NCBI GenBank assembly: GCA_036389275.1
Contig: DASVQE010000017.1
Location: forward strand, 1-64,000
Reading direction: 5' to 3'
Origin: QHVT01 sp036389275
GTDB taxonomy: Bacteria; Acidobacteriota; Thermoanaerobaculia; Gp7-AA8
Length of the DNA stretch: 64,000 nucleotides
The translations under genes and the position numbers were made by a program. How positions within the stretch are numbered: position 1 is the first letter of the stretch; every line of letters starts with the position of its first letter. The notes under the pieces were generated by a model. It ran no database searches, was not told the origin of the DNA, and saw nothing but the letters and a program-made list of their open reading frames with translations. Shown piece by piece: positions 18,524 through 29,700 of the stretch.

Positions 18524-19792
18524 ATGTCCCCCCGGTTCCCGGCTTTTCTCCTGGCGCTCCTCCTGACACTCCCGACCTTCGCGGCGACGCGGATGATGTA
18601 CGAGATCAAGGGGACGGCCACGGAGCTCGAGTGGGCACCGACCGCATTTCCGCTCCCGTACGAAGTCGACCAGCGCCTCGCCCAGCTCGATTCGCGCGCG
18701 CAGATGATGGTCGACCGCGCCTTCGCCGCCTGGACTTCGCTGCCCGATGCGAACATCCGCTTCGAGTCGCGCGGCCTGGTCGCGAATGCAACGGCGGCGC
18801 GCAGCGACGGGCGGGTGGTGGTGAGCGTCGCCGACGATCTCTTCGCCAATCAGGGCGCGCTCGCGCTGACGACGTACACCTTCGATGATGCCGGCCGCTT
18901 CACCGACGCCGACATCCAGGTCGATCCGTCGCTCTTCAAGGGAACCTTCAACGCGCAGATGGCGCTCGAGCATGAGGTCGGTCACGTCCTCGGACTCGAT
19001 CACTCGGCGGTGCTCTCGGCGGTCATGTATCCGTTCGTCGGCAGCGGCACCGACGTCGCGCCGCTCGACAGCGACGACCGCATCGCCATCGCCCAGACCT
19101 ATCCGCGCAAAGATCCGACGCTGACCGGCGCGACGCTGCAGGGCCGCGTCTACGGCGACAGCGGCGCGGTGTTCGGCGCGCAGGTGGTCGCGCTCAACGA
19201 GCGCGGCGAGCCGGTGGCGACGGCGCTCACCGCGGTGAGCGGCGAGTTCACGCTGGCCGGCGTGCCGACGGGACGCTACCGCCTCTACGCCGAGCCGCTC
19301 GACGGGCCGGTCGACGCGCGCTGCCTGCAGGGCATGTGGCGCCGCGCCAGCTCGACTTCCTTCCCGACGCAGTTCTTCGCCGGTCCGCCGATCGAGGTGG
19401 AAAGCGGAAAGGTGTACGGCAATCTCTCCGTCAATACGGCAGGCGCGGCGCACCTCAATCCGCGCTGGATCGGCGCGACGCCGGCCGGCTCGAATTCGCT
19501 GAGCCTCTCGACGATGCCGCTCACGCTGCGGCCGGGACAGAACGTCACCATCGCCGTCGGCGGCGACGGCTTCACCAGCGGCATGACCGAGTTCGAGGTG
19601 CTGAATCCGGCCCTGCGGCGCGTCTCCGGCTTCGTGTGGGACGGCAACTACGTGAAGGCGGACTTTGTCGTGCAGCCCGATGCCGCGAACGGCTCGGCCG
19701 TGATCGAAGTGCGCAGCGGCCGCGAGGCGGCCATGCTTACCGGCGCGCTGCGGATTCAGAACGCGATGCGAGTGCGCGCCGTAAGGCACTGA
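18524..19792 (+). CDS. Secreted matrixin-like zinc metalloprotease
   Basis: A 422-residue exported protease. Signal peptide residues 1-20; catalytic domain about 40-180 with the extended zinc motif H150-E-x2-H154-x2-G-x2-H160 and the Met-turn at M168 (VMYP), typical of matrixins. After it comes a carboxypeptidase-regulatory-like/Ig-like domain (about 195-265, TLQGRVYGDSGAVFGAQVVAL), then a further beta-domain (about 320-415). The last 56 bases overlap the convergent membrane-protein gene. It probably acts in the periplasm or outside the cell. Confidence 0.88.
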   Translation: MSPRFPAFLLALLLTLPTFAATRMMYEIKGTATELEWAPTAFPLPYEVDQRLAQLDSRAQMMVDRAFAAWTSLPDANIRFESRGLVANATAARSDGRVVVSVADDLFANQGALALTTYTFDDAGRFTDADIQVDPSLFKGTFNAQMALEHEVGHVLGLDHSAVLSAVMYPFVGSGTDVAPLDSDDRIAIAQTYPRKDPTLTGATLQGRVYGDSGAVFGAQVVALNERGEPVATALTAVSGEFTLAGVPTGRYRLYAEPLDGPVDARCLQGMWRRASSTSFPTQFFAGPPIEVESGKVYGNLSVNTAGAAHLNPRWIGATPAGSNSLSLSTMPLTLRPGQNVTIAVGGDGFTSGMTEFEVLNPALRRVSGFVWDGNYVKADFVVQPDAANGSAVIEVRSGREAAMLTGALRIQNAMRVRAVRH

Positions 19793-20765
19793 TCGCGGTC
19801 TCGTCGTCCGGCAGCAGCGCGATCGCGCGAATACTCTTGCGCAGTCCGGCCAGTCCGTTCGCGATCACCGGCTCGCGCAGCGTGATCAGCCAGCGCGGCG
19901 CATCGAGGATGGCCACCTTCAGCACGCCGCGCTGCTTCCACTCGCTCTCGGCCGCGATCTCTTCGATCGCGGCGATGTTGTCGAGAGCGATGCGCGCGCT
20001 CCAGCGCATGCCGTAGCGCAGCTCCAGCGTCTCGTCGTCGAAGGTGGTGCGGCGCAGGCGCAGCGCGTGGTAGTCGCCGATCAGCCAGACCATCGCCCAG
20101 ACATCCATCGCCGTCCAGAACCACGCCGCGCCCGTGCTCCAGCGCATCAGCAGCAGGTGCACGCCGACCGACTCGAACGCAATCAGCACCAGCAGGCAGA
20201 TGACGATGGTCGACCATTCGTGGCGGCGGTGGAACGTCATCGAGCGTTCGTCGTCCGCCGCTTCCCGTTTGCGCCAGACGAAAAGCGCGTAATAGATCAT
20301 CGCCACTTCGGAGGCGATGGCGTCGCCGGCGCGGCCGTCGCCGCCGATGGCGCGGGCGGCGGTGGAGATGCGGACGTACGGATCTGCGTCCTTCAGTCCT
20401 TCCCGCCGCATCCTGACGATGCGCTGCACGAGCGCGCCGATGAGCGCGAGCTCGGCCAGCGAGCCGACGTACAGGCCGAGGTCGTGGAGGAACTGCTGTT
20501 GCGCCCGCGGCAGCAGCAACGCGGCGAGCGCGGAGCCGGCCAGGAAGACCGGCGCGATCGTCAGCGGACGCGCGCGGCCGTTGCGCACGACGAAGAACCA
20601 GTAGAGCAGCGGCGCGCTGATGGTGAGATCGAAGGTGACGCCCCAGGCGGCCACGTCGGGATTCATGGCGAAGGCGCGCGAGCGGACCACGGCGCAGCAG
20701 GCGGCGACGAGAACGAGCGCAGCGAGGGTGAAGCGCGCCGCAGGGCGGCGGAGGACGGACGTCAC
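19737..20765 (-). CDS. Polytopic membrane protein, coupled to the GGDEF-EAL gene
   Basis: A 342-residue protein with about seven hydrophobic segments and a cytosolic C-terminal domain (about 245-340) rich in charged residues. No family recognised. The open frame extends much further upstream, but that part is antiparallel-free overlap with the EAL gene in another frame; the start is taken as the GTG at 20765, whose GTGA overlaps the stop of the GGDEF-EAL gene. It overlaps the metalloprotease gene by 56 bases at the 3' end. Genetic coupling hints at a link to cyclic-di-GMP signalling. Confidence 0.68.
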   Translation of the reverse strand: MTSVLRRPAARFTLAALVLVAACCAVVRSRAFAMNPDVAAWGVTFDLTISAPLLYWFFVVRNGRARPLTIAPVFLAGSALAALLLPRAQQQFLHDLGLYVGSLAELALIGALVQRIVRMRREGLKDADPYVRISTAARAIGGDGRAGDAIASEVAMIYYALFVWRKREAADDERSMTFHRRHEWSTIVICLLVLIAFESVGVHLLLMRWSTGAAWFWTAMDVWAMVWLIGDYHALRLRRTTFDDETLELRYGMRWSARIALDNIAAIEEIAAESEWKQRGVLKVAILDAPRWLITLREPVIANGLAGLRKSIRAIALLPDDETAISALRRALASRSESAARR

Positions 20766-23473
20766 ATCCGGATTGTACGCGGGCGTTTGGTGAGAGTTTC
20801 GTCGCCGCGCGGCTGCATCAGCGTCTCCTCGAGATACGCCTCGAGCTCGTCCGCCGGCAGCGGTTTGCTGAAGAGATAGCCCTGCAGCAGATCGCACGCG
20901 TAGTGGCGCAGGAACGTGTACTGCTCCTCCGTCTCCACACCCTCGGCCACCACGCTCAGTTGCAGCGTGTGGGCGAGGTTGATCACGTACGACACGATCG
21001 CCGCCGCGGTCTCGTCCGAGGTCACCTCGCGCAGGAACTCCTTGTCGATCTTCACCGTGGTGATCGGGAAGTGCTTGAGGTAGATCAGCGACGACTGCCC
21101 GGTTCCGAAGTCGTCGACGGCGATGCTCACGCCCATGTCGCGCAGCTCGCGCAGCAGCTTCATCGTCGACTCGAAGTTCTGCATGGCCGCGCTCTCGGTG
21201 ATCTCGAGCTGCAGCAGCTCCGGCGCGATGCCGTTCGTCTCCAGCGCCGCGCGCACGGTGTCGACCAGCTCGTGCTGCTGGAGCTGCACGGCGGAGATGT
21301 TCACGGCCATGTGCAGCCCGGTGATGCCGCGGTCCTGCCAGGCCCGGAGCTGCTTGCAGGCGGTGTGCAGCGCCCATTCGCCGATGGCCACGATCATCCC
21401 GGTCTCTTCGGCCAGCGGGATGAACTCCGACGGCGCGATGAGGCCGCGCTGCGGATCGCGCCAGCGCAGCAGCGCCTCGACCGAGACGATGCGGCGGCGC
21501 GCGCGGTCGTAGATCGGCTGATACCAGAGCTCGAGCTGATCGCGCTCGATGGCGTGATGCAGATGCTGCTCGAGCGCGAGCCGCCGCACGTAGCGCTCGT
21601 TCATGCTGGCGGTGAAGAGCTGCGCCTGATTGCGGCCGAGCTCCTTGGCGCGGTACATCGCCGCGTCGGCGCACTTGAGCAGCGACTCCGCATCTTCGCC
21701 GTCGGCCGGATAGCAACTGATGCCGATGCTCGCGGTGACGAAGAGGTCGTGACCCTGCACGCGGAACGGGCGGGCCAGCTCGTTGAGCATCTTGCGCGCG
21801 ACGCCGGCCACGGCCTCGGTGTTGATCACTTCCGGCAGGAGGATGCTGAACTCGTCGCCGCCGATGCGCGAGACCGTGTCGGATGCACGCAGCGCGTTCT
21901 GCAGACGGTCGGCGACGTCGGCGAGCAGCGCGTCGCCGAACGAGTGGCCGAGGGCGTCGTTGACCAGCTTGAAGTGATCGAGATCGAGATACATCACCGC
22001 CACGCCGACGCGGTTGCGCCGCGCGTGCTGCAGACTGTTGACCAGGCGGTCGCGGAAGAGGAGGCGGTTCGGAAGGCCGGTCAGCGAGTCGTAGTAGGCG
22101 CGGTACTCGAGCTGCTTTTCCGTCTCCTTCCGCTGCGAGACGTCGCGATAGTTGAGCACGATCGCGCCGACGCTCGGCTCGTGCAGCAGGTTCTGGCTGA
22201 AGCCTTCCAGCCAGATCCAGCTCCCGTTCTTGTGCTGGAAGCGGAGCTCGCCGTGCGCCTCGTGATTCGGCATGGCCAGCACGCCCTGCAGCATCGAGCG
22301 CGTGCCGTCGAGATCGCGCGGATGCACGAAGTCGAGCAGCGACTTGCCGGTCAGCTCTTCCTCATCCCAGCCGATCAGATGCTGCGTCGATGAGCCGGCG
22401 AACGAGAAGCGCAGCTCCTCGTCGATCAGCGCCACGCCGCTCCAGCTCTTCTCGACGATGGTGCGGAAGCGCTTCTCGCGCTGCTCGAGTTGCTCCAGCG
22501 CTTCCTTCCGCTCGGAGATGTCGCGGATGAAGGCGGTGAAGGTGAGGTCTTCGCGCGTGCCGGCCGGCGCGATGGTGATCTCCGCGGCGAACGTCTCACC
22601 GCCGGCGCGGTAGGCGGCGATCTCGAAGCGGCGGCGCAGCAGGTGCGTGCGGCGTCCTTCGGAATGGCGGCGCACCAGCGCGCGCAGCGCGTTCGCCAGG
22701 CGCTCGCCGATGATCGACGCCGGCAGCGGCAGGCCGATCACTTCGCGCGCGGCGAGGCCGAACGTCGCCTCCGCCTGGCGGTTCCACTCGACCACGTGCA
22801 GCGTGCGGTCGATGGTGATCACCGCGTCGAGCGTCGTGGCGATGAGCTGCCGCAGCCGCGACTCCGACTTGCGCAGCGCCTGCTCCGTGCGCGCGCGCGT
22901 GATCGCTTCGCCGACGATGTTCGCCGTCGCGCGCAGAAAGCCGAGCTCGTAGTCGGCGAAGCGGCGCTCGTCGTTGGAGTAGGCGAGGATCACTCCGAAC
23001 GGCCCGTACTGCGTGCGGATCACGACGCCGGCGCCGGAGCGCACGCCGTGCTCTTCACGAAGGTGCGTGGCCTTGAAGCGGGTCTCGTCGTGCTCGTCAT
23101 CGATGTCGAAGGTGAACGGCGCCTCGGCCAGCAGCGTGACCATGCCGATCGAGTCGTCCTCGTCGGCGTCGAGCTCGCAGCGGGCGAAGGTCTCGTTTGC
23201 ACCGAGGGCGGCGCGGACGAGCATCCGCCCGCCGGGCGTGATCTCGAGGGCGCGGCAGTGGGAGACCTGCAGGGTCATCTCCACGAGCGCGCACGCCTGG
23301 CCGAGGAGGATGAAGGGATCGACGCCGGTGAGCGCCGCCTGGCCGAGCTCGGCGATGGCCGTCTCCTGCCGGTCGCGCGCCTCCAGCTCCGCGCGCAACG
23401 CGGCAAGCTCCGCCTCCCGCGGATCGCGTGCTTCGCTTCCGCGGACGAGGTGAATCGGAGAAGGATCAGCCAT
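20762..23473 (-). CDS. GAF-PAS-PAS-GGDEF-EAL cyclic-di-GMP signalling protein
   Basis: A 903-residue soluble sensor and cyclic-di-GMP enzyme. Order: GAF-like domain (about 45-200), two PAS domains (about 205-330 and 335-460), GGDEF domain (about 465-630) and EAL domain (about 640-890). The cyclase active site reads RIGGDEFSILLPE and is intact; the phosphodiesterase motif reads VEALLRW and downstream metal-binding stretches (ITESAAM, DDFGTGQSSL, KIDKEFL) are also intact, so it could be bifunctional. No transmembrane helix, so it senses an internal signal. The downstream membrane-protein gene overlaps its stop. Confidence 0.92.
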   Translation of the reverse strand: MADPSPIHLVRGSEARDPREAELAALRAELEARDRQETAIAELGQAALTGVDPFILLGQACALVEMTLQVSHCRALEITPGGRMLVRAALGANETFARCELDADEDDSIGMVTLLAEAPFTFDIDDEHDETRFKATHLREEHGVRSGAGVVIRTQYGPFGVILAYSNDERRFADYELGFLRATANIVGEAITRARTEQALRKSESRLRQLIATTLDAVITIDRTLHVVEWNRQAEATFGLAAREVIGLPLPASIIGERLANALRALVRRHSEGRRTHLLRRRFEIAAYRAGGETFAAEITIAPAGTREDLTFTAFIRDISERKEALEQLEQREKRFRTIVEKSWSGVALIDEELRFSFAGSSTQHLIGWDEEELTGKSLLDFVHPRDLDGTRSMLQGVLAMPNHEAHGELRFQHKNGSWIWLEGFSQNLLHEPSVGAIVLNYRDVSQRKETEKQLEYRAYYDSLTGLPNRLLFRDRLVNSLQHARRNRVGVAVMYLDLDHFKLVNDALGHSFGDALLADVADRLQNALRASDTVSRIGGDEFSILLPEVINTEAVAGVARKMLNELARPFRVQGHDLFVTASIGISCYPADGEDAESLLKCADAAMYRAKELGRNQAQLFTASMNERYVRRLALEQHLHHAIERDQLELWYQPIYDRARRRIVSVEALLRWRDPQRGLIAPSEFIPLAEETGMIVAIGEWALHTACKQLRAWQDRGITGLHMAVNISAVQLQQHELVDTVRAALETNGIAPELLQLEITESAAMQNFESTMKLLRELRDMGVSIAVDDFGTGQSSLIYLKHFPITTVKIDKEFLREVTSDETAAAIVSYVINLAHTLQLSVVAEGVETEEQYTFLRHYACDLLQGYLFSKPLPADELEAYLEETLMQPRGDETLTKRPRTIRM

Positions 23474-23496
23474 TTATAGACGGAACGACGGCAGAA

Positions 23497-23502
23497 AGTA
23501 TA
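23497..23502 (-). promoter_or_regulatory. Candidate -10 box for the GGDEF-EAL gene
   Basis: TATACT on the minus strand, 24 bases before the start codon, in the 243-base divergent gap that separates the GGDEF-EAL gene from giant gene 1. No good -35 was found. The remainder of the gap (23503-23716) shows a short A/T-rich patch near 23587-23600 but no feature I can name. Confidence 0.3.
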
Positions 23503-23716
23503 ACAGGTCCCGGGGGTGATGTGCAGCAGTCGGGCCTGATTTGCCGGGTGGGCAGTAGGAAGTTCCTCGGAAGATCCCGACACTGACATTTTTATTGTCG
23601 AGTACGGATGTCGGGAAAAATTGCAATGCGGAAGTCCCCCGGACTGTTACACTCGCCCGGTCCAGATCGTCTGTTTCACCCAACGTCCGAAGTCCGTCGT
23701 GCCGAAGGGGCTGTCG

Positions 23717-26700
23717 ATGAAGGTATTGCGCTGCAGATTTCTGACTTATATCATTCTTGCATTCATTACGGCTTCCGCACAGGCGGCAACGCTCGATTAC
23801 CGGGTCCTCATCGACTCCGATAACGACGTCGCCAGCGGCTGCGTCGTGAACGGGATGGCCGGCGTCGACCAGATCTTCGTCACGCGGGTGAGCACCACCG
23901 ATACGACGGCCGCGGTGACCGGAACGTTCCGGCAGGTCTGCAGCGCCGGCGCGCTCGGCCCGGTGACCGACGTCGTCACCAGCGGCTGGCCGGTCGGCTA
24001 CATCCCGGCGGCCGGAGCGATGCTCCTCGAGACGCGCCTGCCGTACTCCGCGCTCGGATCGACCGCTCCCCACAACCTCCGCCTCGGCTTCGTCGGCAAC
24101 CAGGGTGCGGCCTCGCACGTCGCCCTGCGTAAGGCCGACGGCTCGAACATCCTCTTCCCGGCCACCGTCTCCCGCCGCCGCACCGTCGGCAGCGGCGGCG
24201 CCGCGCGCGTGATCACGCTTGACGGCGCCGGCAGCGACTGGAACGCCATCGAGCCTCTGGTCGACGGCATCGCCGCCTCCGGCACGCCGGCCATGCGCAT
24301 GTTGAAGATCTACGGCTTCGCCAGCCCGGGCGAGGGCCAGCTCTACTTCCGCTTCGACGCCAACGTCTCCACCACCACGCCCTTTGCCAGCGACGACATC
24401 TTCGCGCGCACGGTCGGCTCCGCGCTGAACGTCCCGGCGCCGGGCGTGCTCTCCAACGACGGCGACCCGAACGGCCTGCCGCTCACCGCCACGCCGGTCT
24501 CCGCGCCGGAGCATGGCGACGTCACGCTCAATCCCGACGGCAGCTTCACCTACTCGCCGTCGAATCCGCTGTCGACGCAGAGCGACAGCTTCCAGTACAA
24601 AGCCTCGAACGGCAGCAAGGACTCGAACGTCGCCAAGGTGACGATCAACGTCGCCACCGGCACGAACCACGCGCCGGTCGCCGCGAACGACACGGTCGCC
24701 GCGGTCGAGGACACGACCGCCAACGTCGCCGCGCCGGGCGTGCTGTCGAACGACACCGACGTCGACGGCGACGCGCTGAGCGCCGCGCTGCAGACGCCGC
24801 CCTCGCACGGCACGGTGAGCCTCGCCGCGAACGGCGGCTTCACCTACACGCCGGCCGCGAACTACTTCGGACCCGACAGCTTCACCTACATCGTCAGCGA
24901 TACGAAGGCGTCGTCGACGGCCACGGTCGCGATCACCGTCGCCAGCGTCAACGACGATCCGGAAGTGAAGGCGGCCACCTTCAGCGTCGATGAGAACAGC
25001 CCGGCCGGCACGCTGGTCGGCAAGGTGAAGGTCACCGACGTCGACACCGCCGACGCGCACACGTTCGCCATCCTCGGCGGCAACACGGGCGGCGCGTTCG
25101 CCATCAATCCGTCCACCGGCGCGATCACCGTCGCCAACGGCACGGCCATCAACTTCGAGGTCACGCCGCAGTTCACGCTGAGCGTGCGCGCGACCGACAA
25201 CGGCACGCCGTCGCACTCCGACACGGCCGCGATCACCATCGACGTCAACGATCTCAACGACGCGCCGCTGGCGGTCAACGACGGCTACACGACGCCGGAA
25301 GACACGCCGCTGAACGTGGTGCTGCCGGGCGTCAAGGCCAACGACAGCGACGAAGACGCCGGCGCGGTGCTGAGCGTCGCGCAGCTCGCCGGTCCGTCGC
25401 ACGGCACGCTCGCCCTCGCGGCCAACGGCAGCTTCCTCTACACGCCGGCGCTCAACTACAACGGCCCCGACTCCTTCACCTACACGCTCACTGACGGCAC
25501 GCTCTCGTCGGTCGGCACCGTCACCCTGAACGTCACGCCGGTCAACGATCCGCCGTCGTTCGCGAACCTCGGCAACGTTACCTCCGACGAAGACGCGCCG
25601 TACAGCGGCGCCTGGGCGAATACGCTCAGCGCCGGCCCGGCCGACGAAGCGTTGCAGACGCTCTCGTTCAACGTGACGGTGACGACCAACTCCGCGCTCT
25701 TCTCCGTTCCGCCGGCCATCGCGCCGGACGGCACGCTGACCTTCACGCCGACGGCCAACGCGGTCGGCGTCGCCAACGTCACGGCGGTGCTGGTCGACAA
25801 CGGCGGCGGCGCGAACGCGTCCGCGCCGGTTCCTTTCACCATCACCATCAACGCCGTCAACGACAAGCCGACGTTCGCGAACGCCGGCGACGTGACGGTG
25901 CTCGAAGACAGCGGCAGCTACTCGTCGCCGTGGGCCAACACGATCCTGGCCGGCCCGGCCGACGAGTCGGCGCAGTCGGTCTCGTTCGCGGTCACGAACA
26001 ACAGCAACATGGCGCTCTTCGCCACGCAGCCGGCCATCTCGCCGGCCGGCGTGCTGACGTTCCTGCCGGCCGCCGACGCTTCCGGCCTGGCCGTGATCAC
26101 GGTCGTCCTCACCGACACCGGCACGCCCGCGGCCTCGTCCGATCCGGTGCAGTTCACGATTCACATCACGCCGGTCAACGACGAGCCGTCGTTCACCAGC
26201 GGCGGCGACGTCACCGTCGATGAAGACAGCGGCGCCTACTCCGGCCCCTGGGCGAGCAACATCGCCAAGGGCGCGAACGAGTCGGCGCAGACGGTCTTCT
26301 TCACCGTCACCGGCAACAGCAAGGCCTCACTCTTCTCGACTCCGCCGGCGATTGCTCCCGACGGCACGCTGACGTTCACGCCGGCGCCCAACCAGAACGG
26401 CTCCTCGAACATCACCGTCGAGATGCACGACAACGGCGGCACGGACGACGGCGGCGACGACACCTCGACGCCGGTCACGTTCCAGATCACGCTCGCGCCG
26501 GTCAACGACGCGCCGAGCTTCAACCTCCCGGCGTCCGCTCCGGCGGTCGACGAGGACAACGGCGCGGCGACGGCCTCCGGCTTCGCCACCGCCATCAGCG
26601 CCGGCCCGACCAGCGACGAGAGCGCGCAGACGCTCACGTTCAACCTCTCGCAGGTCTCGGCCGATCCGACCCTGACCTTCACCACGCCGCCGGCCATCGA

Positions 26701-29700
26701 TCCGGCCACCGGCAATCTCACCTACACGCCGGCGCCGAATGCGTACGGCACCGCCACCTACAGCGTGACGCTGTCGGACAGCGGCTCGAACGTTTCGCCG
26801 AACAGCAACACCTCGGCCGCGAAGACGTTCACCATCACGGTCAATCCGATCAACGACGCGCCGAGCTTCTCGATCGGCGCCAACCCGGCCGCGAGCGACG
26901 AAGACGGCGGCCCGCAGACGGTCTCCGGGTTCGCCGGCTCGATCTCGCAGGGTCCGAACGAGAGCGGCCAGACGCTCACCTTCCAGGTCGTCAAGACCGC
27001 CGGCACGCTGACGTTCACCACGCCGCCGGCCATCGACGCCTCCGGCAACCTGACCTATCAGGCCGCGCCCGACGCGAACGGCACCGCCACCTTCAACGTG
27101 ACGCTGTCGGACAACGGCTCGAGCACGCTGCCAAACGTCAACGTCTCCGGCGCGCAGCCGTTCACCATCACCGTCAACGCCGTCAACGACGCGCCGACCT
27201 TCAACATGAGCACCTCCACGTCGTCGGACGAAGACGCCGGCGCGCAGAGCGTTCCGAGCTTCGCCACGTCGATCCTGGCCGGACCGCCGGATGAGTCGGG
27301 CCAGTCGCTGACGTTCAACCTCAGCCAGACCGCCATCGATCCGACGCTGAGCTTCACCACGCCGCCGGCGATTGCCAGCAACGGAACTCTCACTTACCAG
27401 GCGGCGGCGAACTCCTACGGCACCGCCACCTTCGACGTGACGCTCTCCGACACCGGCTCGAACGTCTCGCCGAACAGCAACACCTCGGTAGTCAAGAGCT
27501 TTACCATCACCATCAACGCCATCAACGACGCGCCCAGCTTCTCCATCGGCGGCAACCCGGCCGCATCGGATGAAGACGGCGGCGCGCAGACGGTGAGCGG
27601 CTTCGCCGGCTCGATCTCGCAGGGTGCGGGCGAGAGCGGGCAGACCCTGACCTTCAATCTCACGCCGACCGGCACCACCGGCACGCTGTCGTTCTCCGCC
27701 GGCCCGGCCATCGACGCCTCCGGCAACCTGACCTACACCGCCACCGGCGACACCAACGGCACCGCCACCTTCAGCGTCACGCTGTCCGACAACGGCTCGA
27801 ACACCTCGCCGAACAGCAACGTCTCCGGCGCCGTGTCGTTCACCATCACCGTCAATCCGGTCAACGACGCGCCGACCTTCTCGATGCCGGCCAGCGCTTC
27901 GTCCGACGAAGATCTCGGCGCGGTGACGACCTCCTCCTTCGCCACGTCCATCCTGGCCGGCCCGAGCGACGAGTCGGCGCAGACGCTGACCTTCAACCTC
28001 GCCCAGACGTCCATCGCCTCGACGCTCAGCTTCACCAGCGCGCCGGCCATCGCCAGCGACGGCACGCTCACGTACGAGGCGGCCGCGAACGCCTACGGCA
28101 GCGCCACCTACGACGTCACGCTCACCGACACCGGCTCGAACGTCCCGCCGAACAGCAACACGTCGGTAGTCAAGACGTTGACCATCACCATCAACCCGCT
28201 CAACGACGCGCCGAGCTTCACGCTCGCCGGCAACCCGGCCGCCAGCGACGAAGACGGCGGCCCGCAGTCGGTCAGCTCCTTCGCCGGCTCGATCTCGCAG
28301 GGAACGGGGGAGACCGGGCAGACCCTCACCTTCAACGTCGCCGCCGCCGGCACCACCGGCACGCTGGCCTTCACCACGGCGCCGGCCATCGATCCGGCCA
28401 CCGGCGCTCTGACGTACGAGGCCGCGCCCGACACGAACGGCACCGCCACCTTCAACGTGACGCTCTCCGACAACGGCGCCACCGGCGGCTCGAACAGCAA
28501 CACCTCGGCGCCGCAATCGTTCACCATCACCGTCAACCCCATCAACGACGCGCCGACCTTCAACCTCAGCACCAGCAGCACCGCCGTCGAAGACAGCGGC
28601 GCCAAGAGCGTCTCCAACTTCGCCACGGGCATGCTGGCCGGTCCGCCGGACGAGTCGTCGCAGACGCTGACCTTCAACCTCAGCCAGACCGCCATCGACT
28701 CGACGCTCTCGTTCTCCGCCGGCCCGGCCATCGCCGCCGACGGCACGCTCACGTACACGCCGGCCGCGAACGCCTACGGCACCGCCACGTTCGACGTGAC
28801 GCTGTCGGACACCGGCTCGAACACTTCGCCGAACAGCAACACCTCGGTAGTCAAGAGCTTTACCATCTCCGTGACCGGCATCAACGACGCGCCGAGCTTC
28901 ACGCTCGCCGGCAATCCGGCGGCCAGCGATGAAGACGCCGGCCCGCAGTCGGTGAGCAACTTCGCCGGCTCGATCTCGCAGGGAACGGGGGAGAGCGGCC
29001 AGACCCTGACCTTCAACGTCGCCCAGACCGGCGGCACACTGACGTTCCTCACCGCGCCGGCCATCGACCCGGCCACCGGGAACCTCACGTACCAGGCCGC
29101 GGCCAACGCGAACGGCACCGCCAGCTTCAACGTCACGCTCTCGGACGACGGCTCGAACGTCTCGCCGAACAGCAACGTCTCCGGCGCGCAGTCGTTCACC
29201 ATCACCGTCAACGCAGTCAACGACGCGCCGAGCTTCAACCTGCCGTCGGCGACCACCAGCTCGACCGAGGATGGCGGCGCGCAGAGCGTGACGAACTTCC
29301 TCACGGGCATCAGCGCCGGCCCGTCCGACGAGTCGTCGCAGACGCTGACCGTCAACGTCAGCGTCACCTCGGCCGATCCGACGCTCACCTTCACGAGCGC
29401 GCCGGCCATCGGCACGAACGGCACGCTGACCTACCAGGCCGCGGCGAACGCGTACGGCACCGCCAACGTCAGCGTGACCGTCTCCGACACCGGCTCCAAC
29501 GTCTCGCCGAACAGCAACATCTCCGCCGCGCAGACCTTCACCATCACCGTCGACCCGGTCAACGACGCGCCCAGCTTCAACACCGTGACGATCGGATCGC
29601 TGGCGAACGAAGACGTCGGTCCCATCGACATCGCCTACGCCACCGCCATCTCGTCCGGACCGAACGAAAGCGGCCAGACGCTCACGTTCAACGTTGCGCA

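Noticed and set aside
19737..21716. The full 659-codon minus-strand frame ending at 19737
   Set aside because: Its upstream half overlaps the well-supported EAL domain in another frame; the real start is taken at 20765.
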